From: Hemerocallis citrina
Lineage: Eukaryota > Streptophyta > Magnoliopsida > Asparagales > Asphodelaceae
Length of the DNA: 64,000 nt
Reading direction: 5' to 3'
NCBI GenBank assembly: GCA_017893485.1
Contig: CM030364.1
Location: forward strand, 43,518,109 to 43,582,108
Shown: positions 47,578-59,899 of the stretch, in pieces
Layout: each line of letters opens with the position of its first letter
Numbering within the stretch: position 1 is the first letter of the stretch
Notes under the pieces: generated by a model
Database searches by the model: none
The model's input: the letters and a program-made list of their open reading frames with translations, nothing else
What the model was told of the DNA's origin: nothing
Position numbers and translations under genes: made by a program

Positions 47578-50500
47578 TTAATTCGAACTTGCTTGCATGA
47601 GGTTTTTGACTCCCAGTACCTCATGCATGTCTTCAAACTTGACTCTGGCTAGAGCCTTAGTGAGTATGTCTGCCCGTTGTTCTTCAATGCATACATGCTT
47701 CACTATGATTTCTCTTCTTTCAACACATTCCCGTATGAAATGAAAACGGATGTCAATATGCTTGCTCCTCCCGTGGAATACTGGGTTCTTCATCAAGGCA
47801 ATTGCTGATTTGTTATCAACATAGATAGTAACTGGATCAAGCTCTTGACTAGTTAGTTCCTTTATTAATCCCCGCAGCCAAACTCCTTGGCATGTTGCTG
47901 CTGTGGCTGCCATAAATTCTACTTCACACGATGAGAGAGCAACACTCCGTTGCTTCTGAGAAGCCCAAGTGATCAAGCTCCCATTGAGGTAGAAGGCCAT
48001 ACTACTTGTGCTCCTTCTATCTTCGACATACCCAGCTAGATCACTGTCCGAGTACCCTGTCACCTTAACTTTGCCTTCCTCTTTAGCATACACCAAGAGT
48101 GTACCCTTTACACACCTTAAGATGTGCTTCACGGCTTGTTGGTGTAGAACTGTAGGGTTCTCCATGTATCTACTCACTATGCCAACCGCATAGGCAAGAT
48201 CGGGTCGAGTGTGAATCAAGTACCTTAGGCTGCCCACGATGCTCCTGTAGTCGGTTGGGTTCACAAGTTGTCCCTCTTGATCTTCGTTGAGTTGTAGCTT
48301 CGGTTCCATCGGGCACTTTGTGGGATTGCAATCAGCCATCCCTGCCTTCTCCAATAATTTCTTAGCATAGGCAGCTTGCCTCAGCATAATACACCCCTTT
48401 CTTTGATCAACCTCAATCCCGAGATAGTAAGATAAGAGGCCAAGGTCACTCATCTCGAACTCCTTGCTCATCTGATCTTTAAACTTGCAGATTTCTGAAG
48501 TACTTATGCCCGTGACCAACAAGTCATCAACATAGACACCAACAACCAACATATCTATAGCCTTCCTTCTTGTATAGACTGCTTGTTCTTGTGGACACTT
48601 GTGAAAACCGAGCCCCTTTAGACACTTATCTAACTGAGCATTCCAGGCCCTTGGTGCTTGGCGAAGTCCATACAAGGCCTTAGACAGTTTGTATACCTTG
48701 TTCTCTTGATTCTTCTTCACAAAACCTTGTGGTTGAGCAACATAAACTTCCTCCTACAGCTCCCCATTAAGAAAAGCTGACTTGACGTCGAGGTGATGAA
48801 CTTTCCATCCTTCCTTGGCTGAAAGTGCGAGCAACAACCGCACAGTTTCAAGTCGAGCCACCGGAGCGAAAACTTCTTCATAGTCGATCCCTTGTTGTTG
48901 CACGTAACCCTTCGCAACGAGCCTAGCTTTGTGTTTAACAACATTTCCTTCTGTGTCTTTCTTCAGTTTGTAAACCCACTTCAATCTGATAGGTTTGTGA
49001 CCTGGCGGCAGGTCAGTTAGTTTCCAGGTGTTATTCTTCTCAATCATCTCCACTTCATGCTTCATGGCTTCCTCCCATTGCTTCTCTTTTGCGGCTTCAC
49101 TGTAGGTAACTGGTTCATCAACGCCAAGAAGAAGCAGCTCATCTGCCAACTCCACCTGCTCGCTGTCCACATATATCTCCTCTAGCGATCTAAACCTCCT
49201 TGGAGCACTGTCAGTTGCTGGGCTTGGCAAGTTGGCTGCTTCATCAGCGGCATTCGAAGTGGCTGTTGCGGCTGATCTTGGGACCGATGTAGACTGCATT
49301 GCTCCCTCTGGCATCATGGTTTCAGTGACGGTTTGAGCACATCTGGCATCAGTTGGCTCCTCCGGTAATGACCTGGTATCATCCAACTCCGATGTTGATC
49401 CAGCATCATCCACTGTTGATGATCCAGATCCTTCGATGATGAAGGTCACCACAGGTTCTGTTCCTGCAGTATTAACTTGCACCCATGGCCAGCACTTGTT
49501 CTCATTAAATATGACATCCCTACTAACATATATTTTACCCTTTTGAGGATCATATAAGCGGTAGGCCTTGCTTCCAGGTTCCACGCCAAGGTGCACCATA
49601 GCTCTACTCCGATCATCGAGTTTCTTCATACGTTCACTCGGCAGCTTCATGAACGCCACACACCCGAACACCTTCAGATGGCCTACATTTTGGTTTCTTT
49701 CGGGACCAAGCTTCATAGGGGGTCAGTCCAGTTAGAGCCCTCATTGGTACACGGTTGAGGATGTACACTGCATGCCTGACAGCCTCCCCCCATAAGTATG
49801 CCGGCATCTGCATGCTCTTCAACAGACTGCGTGCCATTGCCACCACCGTCCGATTCCTTCGCTCTACAACACCGTTCTGTTGTGGGGTGTATGGTGCTGT
49901 GAGGTGTCTTAGGATTCCAGCATCTTCACAATAGCTTGTAAATTGGTGTGAACAGAATTCACCTCCTCGATCTGTTCTAAAAACCTTCATCCTGCACTCA
50001 GTTTGGGCTTCCACAAGCACCTGAAACTTCTTGAATGCATCCAATGCTGCATCCTTTGATTTCAACATGTAAACCCACATTATTCGACTATAATCATCAA
50101 CTAACAAAAAGAAATATCTGTTTCCAGCAGGTGTAGGTGGTGAAATAGGACCACAGAGATCACAATGAACCAACTCCAAGACCTTCTCGGCATTGTAGCT
50201 TGAATGGGAAGGCAATGGATTCCTTGTTTGCTTAGACATCAAACACCCCTCACATAATTGTGTAGGGTGTTCAATCTTGGGAAGTCCGTACACCAACTCC
50301 TTCGCGGACATCATCTTCATTGCTTGAAAGTTTACATGTCCAAGCCGTGTATGCCATAGCCATGCTATCTCCAATATCTTTGCCGTTAAGCACGCAGGCT
50401 TACATTCTTCAAGTTCAATTTTGTAGAGTCTATTGGGTGATCTTTTCACCTTCATCAGCAGCTTCCCATGTCTATCATGAACCCATAGGAATTCACCATG

Positions 50501-50758
50501 GAGGATCACCTTGTTTCCATCTTCAGAAAGTTGTCCAAGGCTTATGATGTTGTTGCACAGGTTTGGAATGAAATAAACCTCACGAAGTAGTCTCTGCTCT
50601 CCATTTTTGCATTGAAATAGAATGGATCCCTTACCTTCAATGTGTACAGTTGTACCATTACCAAACTTGACCTGTCCCTTGATGTTAGCATCTAAGTCCT
50701 TGAATTTAGATCTCTGGCCCGTCATATGATTGCTCGCTCCATTGTCCAAGTACCACAA
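47578..50758 (-). pseudogene. C2 Pol: protease, integrase, RT, RNase H
   Basis: Reverse strand. Protease WYLDNGASNHMTG at 50755 (DNGAS, a usual Copia variant); pre-integrase WLWHTRLGHVNFQAM and CEGCLMSKQ; integrase core VHCDLCGPI, LVDDYSRIMWVYML, FRTDRGGEFCS, NGVVERRNRTV. A one-base frame change near 49680 divides YEAWSRKKP from GHLKVFGC. RT: EEVFAPVARLETVRLLL, HLDVKSAFLNGEL, then TAG at 48754 in place of Gln, then catalytic YVDDLLVTG near 48525. RNase H: GYSDSDLAGYVEDRRSTSS, SSCEVEFMAATAA, ending MQASSN at 47578. Complete domain set; only these lesions prevent translation. Confidence 0.9.
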
Positions 50759-50770
50759 CTTGGACTCCTC

Positions 50771-51781
50771 TCAATTATCATTGCTTGTACACAACATTGG
50801 AACCACCTTCTCCTCATTTAGGAGAACCATGTTGCGTCCTTCTTGTGCACTCACGGACAGCAATAAGGCTGGCTCATCGTCTCGAACTTGACTCAAGTTT
50901 GCCTCCTGGTTTTGTTCACGTCGAGGCTTGCGACACTCCGACGCGTAGTGCCCAAAAATGTCACAGTTGTAACATTTTACTTTGCTCTTGTCACGGCCTC
51001 CATTGAAGCCACGCCCTCTGCCTCGTCCCCTTCCACGACCACGGCCTCCTCCACTGTGACCGCCGCGAGCCTTTGGATTTGAGGACGAATCTCCACCACT
51101 TCCTTTCTTCGTCTTCACTAGCCACTCCTCCTGAGTGAGTAGAAGATGACTGTCATTGTTGTCACCATGCCCACGAAGTCTCTCTTCATGTGCCTTGAGC
51201 TGCCCGATGGCCTCTTCCACTGACATCTGTTCTAAGTCCCCAAATTGCTCAATTATTGATGCAATTTGCAAGAAATTTGTTGGCACGGCTCGGAGCAGTT
51301 TCTTGACTACATAGGCCTCTTCCATCTTGTCTCCTAAGGTTCGGATGTTGTTGACGATGTTGTTCAATCTGATGGCGAAGTCATCAACTGATTCCGTCTC
51401 CTTCATGTTCAGAAGTTCAAACTCACTCTTCAAAGTCTGAACTTTTGCATTCTTGACGCGATTTACACCCATGTACATCGTCTTGAGAGCATCCCATGCC
51501 TCCTTCGCCGATTGCTTCTCCGCAAAAGACAACAACATCTCCTCAGGAATTCCCTGATAAATGGCCGCCATTGCCATTTTATCTTTCTTGACTTCAACTT
51601 CAACCTTTGGGTCTACTGGATCGACTGCGTCCCAGACACCTTGAGCTTGCATGAAGACCTTCATTTTGATGGCCCATGCGGTGTAGTTGTTCTTTGACAG
51701 CATCGGGTAGTGAAGAGTGACTTGTCCCTCCTTCATCTTGGATAGGTCCATGACTGTGTCACGAGGCATATATTTGGGCAT
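50771..51781 (-). CDS. gag: C2 Gag
   Basis: Intact 336-residue Gag: DUF4219/UBN2-type N-terminal part (LSKNNYTAWAIKMKVFM, EEMLLSFAEKQSAKEAWDAL, VDDFAIRLNNIVNNIRTLG), a Gly/Arg-rich stretch (about 232-262; GGGRGRGRGRGRGRG) that probably binds RNA, and a CCHC knuckle CYNCDIFGHYASEC (about 272-285). A TGA at 50771 separates it from the protease in the same frame; related elements usually have one continuous gag-pol ORF. Confidence 0.88.
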   Translation of the reverse strand: MPKYMPRDTVMDLSKMKEGQVTLHYPMLSKNNYTAWAIKMKVFMQAQGVWDAVDPVDPKVEVEVKKDKMAMAAIYQGIPEEMLLSFAEKQSAKEAWDALKTMYMGVNRVKNAKVQTLKSEFELLNMKETESVDDFAIRLNNIVNNIRTLGDKMEEAYVVKKLLRAVPTNFLQIASIIEQFGDLEQMSVEEAIGQLKAHEERLRGHGDNNDSHLLLTQEEWLVKTKKGSGGDSSSNPKARGGHSGGGRGRGRGRGRGRGFNGGRDKSKVKCYNCDIFGHYASECRKPRREQNQEANLSQVRDDEPALLLSVSAQEGRNMVLLNEEKVVPMLCTSNDN

Positions 51782-51802
51782 TCACTTAGCTCTGATACCA
51801 AG

Positions 51803-52153
51803 TGTAGAGTAACAACAAAGAAAAAAAAGAAAAAAAACTTCTGGAAGAGAAGAGGACAGAGGAAGTGGGGAGAATTTTTTTGATTATTTCCTTTTTTATT
51901 TTACTTCATCAAACAAAGTACACTGAGGGATTATTTATAAGGTTGCAAAACTACCTAACTGATTCCTAGACTTTCTCCTTCTTATTTGCCAGACCAGTTC
52001 AAAAACAAACTAGTTCAAAACGTTAACAACCTGATTAATGACCAATTCAAAAACTAACTAATTAATGACCAATTCAAAACAGACTAGTTAATGACCAATT
52101 CAAAACTGACTGGTTAATGACCAATTCAAAGCAACTTCGGATTAAGTCCAACA
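51803..52153 (-). repeat. C2 5' LTR (right)
   Basis: 351 bp, two differences from the left copy by eye. Confidence 0.95.
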
Positions 52154-53051
52154 CACTCCGACACGCAGCCAGACTGCAGCGACAGCAGCATCTCCTCTGT
52201 GCGCTCTGGCCTATCGCGACACCCCTCTTGGCCCACCGTTCGCCGTCGCACCGTGTCGCCTCCAATTCAATTCAGTCGCCGCCACCCTGTACGACCTCTC
52301 CTCGACAGCAACCCTGCACCAGTCGCCCTGCCTCCCACCACAGACAGCTACGACACCATGCCGACTGGGTCGCTGTCCCCCTCCTGGCTCTCCTCAGCCA
52401 CCGCAGCCACCTGCGGCAGCAAGGCAGCTCCAGTCGACAACCACCGTGTCACCCTGAGCACGCCGCCGGCGTTGCTGCCCATCCCGACGTTGCGACCTAC
52501 AGCAGCCATCCAGTCACGCACTGCCTCCCTGTGCGCTGCTCGACGTCGATAGCCGTCACCCTAGTCTGTCGTGTTCCTTGGCCGACATTGCTATCCTCAG
52601 TACTGTGCTCCTCCCGAGCAACAGTCAGCCAGTGCTCTCCCCATGGCTTTGGTGTTGCTTTTGTATTGGGTTTTGATCACCTTTGGTTGTGAGCCATCGG
52701 ATTCTTTCTTGATCATCATCTCCTCTTGATGCCATGGGTTTCTTTGTGATCAAGTCTTGATCATGTACAATCTCGACCATTGGATCTTGATTACATTGCT
52801 TAATTTGATGTGGACCGTCGATCTTCTCTTGATCATCCGATTAGATCCTAGTCATCCGATCTCTTCTTGATCGTCACGATCATGATGATCATCAACTTCC
52901 TTTGATCGCAGCTGTTCGATCGATCGATCCTGATCTTCATCATTATTTTCATCATCAAGAGATCTAATCGTCCGATCTGATCCGATCATCTTGATCTTGA
53001 TCTTCGATCTCAGCCATCCAATTTTGTAATCGTGTGTTCGTGATTCCGTTC

Positions 53052-55403
53052 ATGTTCCCGTTCATAATTAAGTTCGTTGCTCGTGGTTCATGGGTTTTGC
53101 TTGCTTTCAGTTCTTGGGTTTGTTGTGTTCGTGCCCTGGGATCTGTCCCGTTATTCTTGCTCTTATGTTGTTCTCGTCGTCTTTCAGGCAAGTAACTTAT
53201 ACTCCAATTCATTTGTTTGATACAAGTCAAAAAGTTCACCTATGGTGTAGTTGGATCTAGAGACGACTCTTGTTTGTGATTTCCTTGATGGGTTTTATCT
53301 CTATTGTGAAAACTTGACCATAGACGACTCACGACACAATCTTGACATGAATTAACTTAGAATTTGCCCATTCTTGATTTTGATCATGTATGTGAGACTT
53401 GTGTGAGAATTCGTATTTTGGTTGAGATCCATATGAAATATTCGGTGTGGACATGTTAGATACCCCAATTTATGATGTTTAGACACTTGGTAGACTCGAT
53501 TTCATGTTTGGGTATGTTTGGATCAATTTTCTTGAATCTATGTCGATTTTGTTTTTAAGGGAAAAATCTGTAGTTTGTCGCTGTTCTGTTTTGGTTGCTG
53601 TTTTGGACTATTGTAAATTCAGTATCTTGATTTTGGTATAAAACATGAATTTTAGATAATTTTGTCTATTTTCAAACCCTTCTGATCTTGCTTGATTTTG
53701 TTTTCGTATGACTGAGTTATGACTGTTTTACTACAGAGGTGTCGATCTTTTCCAGATTCTATTTTTCGGTAATTTTGATGACAAATCATTTTAAAGAACT
53801 ATGCTACATATATTATTTTGATCCAAAACTTTGGTTAGTGTTTCTTTATCTAGTTAGAGTTTACCAAGAATTTGGTGAAATTTATTGATGAGTTTTATGT
53901 GTTGTTTCATGCTCGCTTATTAAATCTATACTTGCTATATTTCGCTTGCTGATCTGTAAAGAACCTTATTTTCACTATGATTCCTTTTACTGTATGAAAA
54001 ATATTTGTGAAATATGAAAGTTAATATATTTTATCTATTTTCATCTTCCTTTGGCGGATTTGGATTTCGTTTCACTAGTTACAAGATACTTCAGTTTTCG
54101 TACAGCAGTGTTGGGAATTTCAGATTTTTCAAAGTGTCGTTCCTTGATGTTTTCTTAATTTTGATGACTAAACTAATTTTACTGGAATATTATGAAACTT
54201 TATATTTTGATGCTAGACATATAGGGGAATACCCCAGATTTATCTTGAATTTATTTGAGAGGTTTTGATGCAGTTTTCCTGATTGAGAATTCGTTTTCCT
54301 GATTTCTGGTTGAATATATTTTTTGTTTTCAAATCTGTTTTGAGTTATGATGTTGTGAATTACTATATGACTTATTTATACTCGCTGGATTCGCGTGGAA
54401 GTCTATTTTCCAGATCCATCGACGGATCTAGATTTGGATATTGTAGGAGCGGGAATCACTGTTTTAGTACAACACTATCTTGCTGTCTTGAATTAGAAAA
54501 CTAGTTGTTTTACCCTGTTATGTATTATCTTGTACCTGTACTTATTTAACTTGCACCCTGAACCTGATACATGTTTATATCCTTTTATCCTTGCTTTGTT
54601 TTGCGACACATACTTGCATGCCTGATTATATTAATAAATAATCAAGCCTGGGTTTTAATGGGAAAGATCTAGTAGTGGATAGTGCAGAAATGTGTACTCG
54701 GTAGGAGACTTGTGTTTCCTGTATGACATGTTACCGATCAAGTTAATATTCTGTTACCGATCAAGTTTACCAATCAAGTTTACCGATCAAGTTAATATTC
54801 TGTTACCGATCAAGTTACCGATCAAGTTTACCAACCAAGTTCTGTGATTCTGTAAATCCCCGGGTACACTGTCCTGTATGGTCTCCTATGAAGTCTAAAG
54901 CGAAACTGTTTGTTGTAGCAACCAAGTGTTATAATATGGAGCGCATGAAGTGCTACCTAGATAGTAAAATAACAAGACTTGACATGACATAATCTGATTT
55001 TCTGTATACCTGATTATCCTGTTACATGATTTCCTGTATACCTGTTACCTGTATACCTGTTACCTGATACATGATACATGCTTGTTTAACACTTGACTAC
55101 ATGATATATGAAACTTGTTTACATGAGAATTGATACATGACACTTGATCATGATTTCACGACACTTGATACCTAATGCATGTTTACATGATGCCATTTAT
55201 ACCTATTCACCTTACCATGATAGTTGTTATATGTTGACATGTGATTAGTTAGTTTTTCCCATGTGCTTGTATCCTGCATTATAAGTGGCCCGTAACTTGC
55301 AATTGACGGGTACTTGTTTTTCTCTTTCTCTCTTGCCTGCATTCGTTGAATTGCAGATTTTGGAGAACAACTTCCAGATGGTATTGGTGACATGAAGTAT
55401 TAG
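53052..55403 (+). CDS. Candidate spliced small ORF of unit B
   Basis: Exon 1 from ATG at 53052 to 53187, intron 53188-55356 (AG|GCAAGTAACTT to TTGCAG, a GC-AG intron), exon 2 55357-55403; 60 residues. The sequence is hydrophobic (MFPFIIKFVARG, PLFLLLCC) and ends RRLSDFGEQLPDGIGDMKY. The counterpart in unit C ends RRLLDFGDQLPDGVGDMRY. Five of eight base differences in exon 2 are synonymous and the other three conservative. No family recognised. The start is uncertain, as unit C lacks this ATG. This may be chance plus recent shared ancestry rather than a gene. Confidence 0.3.
54731..54840. repeat. ACCGATCAAGTT minisatellite in unit B
   Basis: Six or seven imperfect copies of TTACCGATCAAGTT or TTACCAATCAAGTT. 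Unit C has four at 57691-57752. Confidence 0.8.
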
Positions 55404-55716
55404 CGTTGGATTTTTGTAGTTGCTTGAACAATAATTGTATTCATGTATTTGGATTGATTCTTGTAATTGGGCAATATGATCCAGAATTATTTGTGTATTT
55501 CAGATCATGACTATTTGAGATTAATATATTTTATTTCAAGTATTCTTATTGGTATTTGGTTCATATGTGCATGTGGTTGACTTTTCTACTTCCAACTCTG
55601 ATTATATTGTGATATATTATAAAGATTCTTGAACAGCTTATGGATGATGAAAATCATTCGCTGGGCTTTTGTCACGATCCGTATTCTGTATTATTTTTGG
55701 AAAGCGGGGCATGACA

Positions 55717-58633
55717 TGTATCCTTCCTGCACTGCTCAGCCAGACGCAGACAGCCAGCGACAGCGACCAGCGAAGCCCCTGTTTGTCGTTCCGCTTGCCG
55801 TCGCCGTCGCTCTCTCTGGCTGTCGTTGCTTCCCAATCGCGGAGCAACTTCTCCCCCCCTTCCTAATGCTCTGTTTGATGGTTTGAATGTGGGTCATTGA
55901 GCAACATCATGATCATCATGATCATCAGCTATTTCAATCTTGGCCGCCCGATATCCTCCTGATCCGATCTGATCCGATCATCTTGATCTTGATCTTGGAT
56001 CTCAGCCGTCCGATTGTGTTCGTGATCTTAATCGTCTTCATCTTGTTCGCGATCGGTTGTCCATCTTGTTCGTGACCATCTCATTCGTGATTTATTGTGT
56101 TCGTGCCTGGGAACCATTCCCATTATTCTTGCTCTTGCTTCGTCGTTTCCATCGTCGTCTCTTAGGCAAGTAACTTGTATTCATTTCTTTGTGTAATACA
56201 AGTACTAAATACCGCCTGTAGTGTAGTTGGGTTTTAGAGACAATTTGTGTATGAATTCTCTGTTATTTATTGTCTCTATTGTTTCGATTCGACCATAGTT
56301 GCCTCACGACATATATGACATAAAACAACCTAGGGTTGACCATTTTTTGATGTATATGTTCATGCTACTTTGAGATATCGGTGCTTGATGAGTTATTCTT
56401 GATATACTTGTTGAATACTTGCAAAATACCCTATACCATGTTGTTTGGACATCTAGTATACTATATTTCATGTTTGGTTCGATTTGGATGAGTTTTACTT
56501 GAACTAGATGAGTTTGTGTTCGAAGAACAAATTCTGAAATTTCTGTTACCTTGATTTTGATCAGTATTTTAGACCCTATTAAGGTCAGTATTTGAAAATA
56601 TTTTGTGAACATGAACAGTAGAGAATTCTGTCTATTTTCCAACTCTTCTGACATATCTCAGTTTCGATTTATGGATTGTGAGTTATGTCTATTTTACTAC
56701 AGAGGTGTAGAAAGATTTTCAGATTTTGTTTTCTATGAATTCTAAAGAGTAATCTATTTTTATCGTGATTTTAAAAGTATTATTTTGATCCAATATTTTG
56801 GACAGTATAACTAGACTTAATTGGGATAAACCCTGAATTTTTGTGGATTTATTTGATGTGGTTTACAAACCGTTCTATGTTTCCACAATTACTATACATG
56901 GAGAATTTTCATACTGTCCAGTAAAGAACCTGATTTTCGACCTGATTCTACTTGATGTTTGTAAAATATTTGTTAATATGAAAGTTAGCCTACTGTATCT
57001 ATTTTATCACCCTTTTGGCGGATTTGGATTTGGATTTATGGTTTGTGAGATATTGATGTTTTCGTACTGCAGTGTTTATGATTCCAGATTTACAAAACTA
57101 CTGTTTCTTGTTGTTTTCTGATTTTACTTGACTACTCTATTTTTGTGGGAAAATTATGAAACTTATTTTTCTGTTACTATACATATAGGGGAATACCCCA
57201 GATTTTTCGTGGATTTAATTAATTAGTTTTCATGTTGTTTTCCTGACTTTGAATACAAACTTCTGGTTTCTGGCTGAATGTGTTTTCTGGATTCAAATCA
57301 GTTTTGAGCCTTATTTTTGTGAAATACCATATGACTTGTATATATTTGCTGGATTCAGTCGGGAGTCTATTTTTTCAGATTCTTTGACGGAGTGGGATTT
57401 TCATGTTTGTAGCAACGGGAATCTCAGATTTGGTGAAGTACTGTCTTGCTGTCTTGAACTAGAATTCTCGTTGTCCTGTTTTTTTGTGTGTTGCCTTTCA
57501 CCCGTACATATTTATCTTGCAACACGAACCTGTTACTTGTTTATACCATGTTATTCTTGCCTTGTTTTGTGACACGTATGTCTGTTTGATAATAATAACA
57601 AATAACCAAGTCGGGGTTAAGGGAAAGATCTAGTAGTGGACAATATAGGAGCCTGTACGCGGAAGGGGACTCGTGTTTCCCGTGTGACATGTTTACCGAT
57701 CAAGTTACCGACCAAGTTAATTTCTGTTATCGATCAAGTTTACCGACCAAGTTTTGTGATCCTGTGTATACTCGAGTACATGACCTATAGAATCCCCTAC
57801 GAAATCTAAACGTAACTTGTTTGAATGTAGCAACCATGTAGTAAAAACTGAGATGCATGAAGTGCTACCTAGATAGTAATAACTACAAGACTTGACCATG
57901 ACACTTGAACATGATACGTGATTACTTGATACTTGATATTTGATACATGATATTTGGTACTTGTTATTTGTTACTTGTTTACCTGATACTTGTTTACTTG
58001 ACACTTGTTATATGTTCACCTGCTTGCAAGATACCTGTTACCTGTCACATGTTAAATACACCTGTTATCTCACTACATTACTTGATTGTGTTTATGATTC
58101 GTGCTAGTTGTTTTATTTTTTAACCATGCCTATTCCATGCTATTTGTTATTATTTCCCATGTACTTGTATCCTGCACTACAAGCGGCCCGTAACTTGCAT
58201 TAACAGGTGTTTTGTTTTCTTTTTTCTCTTCCTGCAATTTTGCTAAATTGCAGATTTTGGAGATCAGCTGCCAGATGGAGTTGGTGATATGAGATACTAG
58301 TTGCTAGAGATTTTGCTATATCTATTTATTTCTTGTTGCTACTTGAATAAATGTACTTGATTACTTGGATTATTTTTGTATTGGACAATATGACCTAGAT
58401 TTTTTGACTTGTTCAGATCTGGTTTATTTGAGATTAATATATTTTGTTTTAAGTAATCCTGTTGGTATTTCGATTCATATATGCATGCTTGGTTGACTTT
58501 TCTTGCTTCCGACTCTGATTTTTCTTGTGAAATGTTGTAAAGATCTTGACAGCTTATGAATGATGAAAATTATTTGCTGGGCTTAGTCACGTATCTGTAT
58601 TTCGTATTCTCTTTTGGGAAGCGGGGCGTGACA
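55717..58633 (+). repeat. Unit C (LTR-like repeat, 5' truncated)
   Basis: Directly abuts the end of unit B. It starts inside the leader (CAGCCAGACGCAGACAGCC, equal to about 52165 in unit B) and follows the same order to GGGAAGCGGGGCGTGACA at 58633. So B and C are tandem copies with the start of C missing; an unequal exchange between LTRs is one explanation. Confidence 0.65.
55950..58300 (+). CDS. Candidate spliced small ORF of unit C
   Basis: Open frame without an aligned ATG up to 56165 (CVRAWEPFPLFLLLLRR), donor AG|GCAAGTAACTT at 56166, acceptor AAATTGCAG ending 58253, exon 2 58254-58300 ending with TAG (DFGDQLPDGVGDMRY). Coding ends and splice motifs match unit B. The start could not be set; coordinates are approximate at the 5' side. 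Confidence 0.25.
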
Positions 58634-59899
58634 TTAATATTTGATGGAATCTACTAAAAATTTGACATTTGATCATTGCTGTGAAATACGGTTAGGGCTC
58701 TTGTGATTGAATCTGGATCATTGATTGAACACTGTTATCTGGATTCGACGGTTGCTAACGCGACCGATGGACCTACAAAAAGTCTGAAATACCGAGGGTG
58801 ACGCTCAAGTCAGAATCAGAGAGAGAAAGAGAGTTTAAGAGAGAAACTGTTGATTACCTTCTGACTGAAGAGGGGGAGGGTATTTATAGGCCTGAGAAAC
58901 AGTACAGAAGATTGATATGATTCCATTAGATCGACTATAAATTTCTTATCTCTTATTCGAATCTCCCCCTCAAGAGATAAACTCTTTTGTTTGGGGATAA
59001 GAGATTTGACTAACAGACCTTATGGGCTGGGTCTCTCATAGCGGGCATAATCTGTCACTTTTTATTGTCTTAAAAGAGGCCTATGTCATATAGAGGAGCC
59101 GGGAGAAGGCCGGACCTATTAAAGAGGCCCGTAATGACTAATTTGTCTGTAGAAGTTTTGAGATCTGTGCTGAAATTGTATAGCCCTGATTTGCTGTAAT
59201 TTTTACCATCATCACTACTCGGCCATTTTTTAGTTCTTCTTTTTCTTCAAATAATATAAAGATTAGCTTACGTACATATATAATTAACAAATTTTACCAA
59301 AATATATAATTAAGACTCATGGTCTAGGCTAAAGAGTATTTTTGTATAAATTATTCGTGGGTATAGATCCAGTATGAAATAATCAGCAAAATTGACTTGT
59401 TGCATTTGTTTCTAGTGAAATGATTTGATTGGCCGTTTTGGCCTGAGGAGTGTAGGGCTCACAGTTGATCTTAAATTTGTATGCATTCAATCAAGTTGTG
59501 ATGAATAATAATTGATTTCTTCTGTTTTTCTCTCTTATATTTTGGCACATTAGGGGGAGGCATGCAATAAGTTGTGTAGGCTATTTTCTTGTTGATTAAT
59601 TACATAATTTTGGATGTCAAAAAACAAAAAAAAATTGATTCGTTCCATTGAATGCGGATTAAATGACACCCAAGAATCAAATCTTTGGTATATAATCCAA
59701 CACCTCAAACCATTGTGTTAAAACTGTGTATTGCCCGATAAATAATTATGTAAATATATCATATATGAAAGATTAAGTTTCTATTATTGATCTTCTTTCT
59801 TTCATTACTTTCTAGGGAGATGTAATTATCATACTATGCATTTTGGGTTTAAGTCTTGCATACTACGGTTTGATGGAAAGAGAAGACGATGAAGTGAGA
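58634..59899. other. Intergenic, with an LTR- or promoter-like piece on the reverse strand
   Basis: 58634-59130 has, on the reverse strand, a TATA (CCTATAAATACCCTCCCC, about 58877-58894) followed by a CT-rich leader and an ORF-free stretch cut off at 58634. This looks like an LTR fragment, but no partner was found. 59130-59899 is AT-rich; nothing seen. Confidence 0.4.

Larger units (their letters stand above)
47218..52153 (-). mobile_element. C2: young Copia retrotransposon, reverse strand
   Basis: 4,936 bp with 351-bp LTRs that differ at only two positions by eye, duplication CACTC, a primer-binding site TTGGTATCAGAGC (reverse, about 51788-51800) and polypurine tract AAGGGGGAGAT (reverse, 47569-47579). 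Order gag, protease, integrase, RT, RNase H. Two stops and one frameshift break an otherwise full coding region. Confidence 0.95.
52154..55716 (+). repeat. Unit B, right piece (LTR-like repeat)
   Basis: Continues unit B. Order: C-rich leader (CAGCCAGACTGCAGCGACAG), GATC-rich tract (52680-53010), short ORF with GC-type splice donor (53188), long AT-rich stretch, ACCGATCAAG minisatellite (54731-54840), ACTTGATACATG repeats (54980-55230), splice-acceptor-like tract, ORF tail (55357-55403), and the end AAGCGGGGCATGACA. Unit C repeats this order. The CA end and TATA make a 3-kb LTR plausible; no internal domain adjoins it. Confidence 0.6.

Noticed and set aside
52117..52692. 191-residue Ser/Arg/Pro-rich frame, and the overlapping 117-residue frame
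   Set aside because: C-rich leader of unit B starting inside the C2 LTR; not conserved in unit C.
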